Shown piece by piece: positions 4,472 to 5,033 of a stretch of DNA of 5,033 bases. Position 1 is the stretch's first letter. Every line of letters begins with the position of its first letter. A program made the position numbers and the translations under genes. The stretch comes from Candidatus Wallbacteria bacterium. Lineage in GTDB: Bacteria > Muiribacteriota > JAQTZZ01. A model generated the notes under the pieces. That model was not told the origin of the DNA and did no database searches. It worked only from the letters and a program-made list of their open reading frames with translations. Location of the stretch: positions 1-5,033 of the forward strand of contig JAQTRI010000293.1 in assembly GCA_028711905.1 (NCBI GenBank). Reading direction: 5' to 3'.

Positions 4472-5033
4472 ATGGGTCAGACGATTGGAATCTTATCCGA
4501 TGCCCGCGGGGATGTTAAATCCCTGAGACTGGTGCTGGATACTTTGCGCCAGAGAGGGGCTGAGAAGGTCTACTCACTTGGAAACTGTATCGATTTCGAT
4601 ATTGCCAGGCAGTCTCCGGCTGCGGCGATTGAGGCGGTGGAACTCATCTTTGAATATGGAGTACGCTGCCTCCAGGCTGACCAGGAACTCATGTTTAAGC
4701 AGCCTTTAGACGGCACATGCAGTGATTCAGAGATTCTCAAGCGCGTTACCGGAAGACTTCTTAATCTGCCGGAGAAACAGGATATCCAGCATGGTTACAT
4801 AAGGCATGATCTTATTGCTTCATACAAGAACCGGCACCTGACAGTTGAAGATTTCGCCAGAAAAGGACGGATCGGATTGCTGGGACCGAGTGTTGAGAAG
4901 CTGGCCGGCTTGGCTTTTACCAGGGTGACGGACTGGTTTATCGCTGTAGGTGGCGGCAGCAGGCCGTCTCTTTGCACTGTCGGCGAAAAGCTCGAGGAAT
5001 TCGATCAGAGCGTGAAACAGGAGCTCATGCCCG
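4472..5033 (+). CDS. Degenerate calcineurin-like metallophosphoesterase homologue (C-terminus off window)
   Basis: The first 187 residues of a protein without a signal peptide. The opening IGILSDARGDVKSLRLVLDT (5-24), then VYSLGNCIDFD (33-43), closely follows the start of YfcE/MJ0936-type phosphoesterases, where one expects SDxHGN and then a GD motif about 25 residues later. Asp 10 is kept, but the metal-binding His is Arg 12, the GD Asp is Asn 38, and the position of the GNHD motif reads LQADQE (67-72). FIAVGGGSRPSLC (156-168) resembles the C-terminal NPGSVGxPR segment of the family, yet no GHTH precedes it. If the alignment is right, catalysis by the usual two-metal centre is unlikely, and a ligand-binding or regulatory role is more plausible. 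The family call rests on motif spacing seen by eye. It directly follows the propeller gene (three-base gap), so both are cotranscribed, although one acts outside and the other inside the membrane. Confidence 0.6.
   Translation, partial: MGQTIGILSDARGDVKSLRLVLDTLRQRGAEKVYSLGNCIDFDIARQSPAAAIEAVELIFEYGVRCLQADQELMFKQPLDGTCSDSEILKRVTGRLLNLPEKQDIQHGYIRHDLIASYKNRHLTVEDFARKGRIGLLGPSVEKLAGLAFTRVTDWFIAVGGGSRPSLCTVGEKLEEFDQSVKQELMP

Overview
The window is a bacterial chromosomal segment with a divergent layout. Three genes read leftward on the minus strand (1-2355) and three read rightward on the plus strand (2624-5033). Both end genes run off the window. Signal peptides on two plus-strand proteins suggest a cell envelope with a periplasm or export to the surface, so a Gram-negative-type bacterium is likely. 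Nothing here fixes the taxon. No RNA genes, CRISPR array or transposase were seen.

Minus-strand block, in transcription order: a YgjP-like metal-dependent hydrolase (HELAH motif, 1831-2355), then a two-helix DUF485 (YjcH-like) membrane protein (1418-1717), then an ActP-type sodium/solute symporter (1-1421, C-terminus missing). The DUF485 and symporter genes overlap by four bases (ATGA). They reproduce the known yjcH-actP pairing, so uptake of acetate or another small monocarboxylate is the best guess. The symporter has an unusually long polar loop in its middle. The hydrolase is separated from the pair by 113 bases that hold a possible promoter, so it may be a separate unit.

The divergent intergenic region (2356-2623) is rich in structure. 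It has a possible leaderless promoter for the hydrolase, an 85-base imperfect palindrome, a 7-base tandem repeat (consensus GGGTAAT) with G-quadruplex potential, and a short GC-rich hairpin just upstream of the rightward genes. Degenerate copies of the 7-base unit also lie on the other side of the palindrome, as if the palindrome had been inserted into the array.

Plus-strand block: a secreted DUF2141 protein (2624-3178), a secreted eight-bladed PQQ/BamB-like beta-propeller (3239-4468) behind its own extended -10 promoter, and, three bases after its stop codon, a cytoplasmic protein resembling a calcineurin-like metallophosphoesterase that has lost most of its metal ligands (4472-5033, partial). 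The last two are almost certainly cotranscribed. Their joint function is not known to me. The best candidates for something undescribed are the palindrome/heptad locus and this propeller-pseudophosphoesterase pair.
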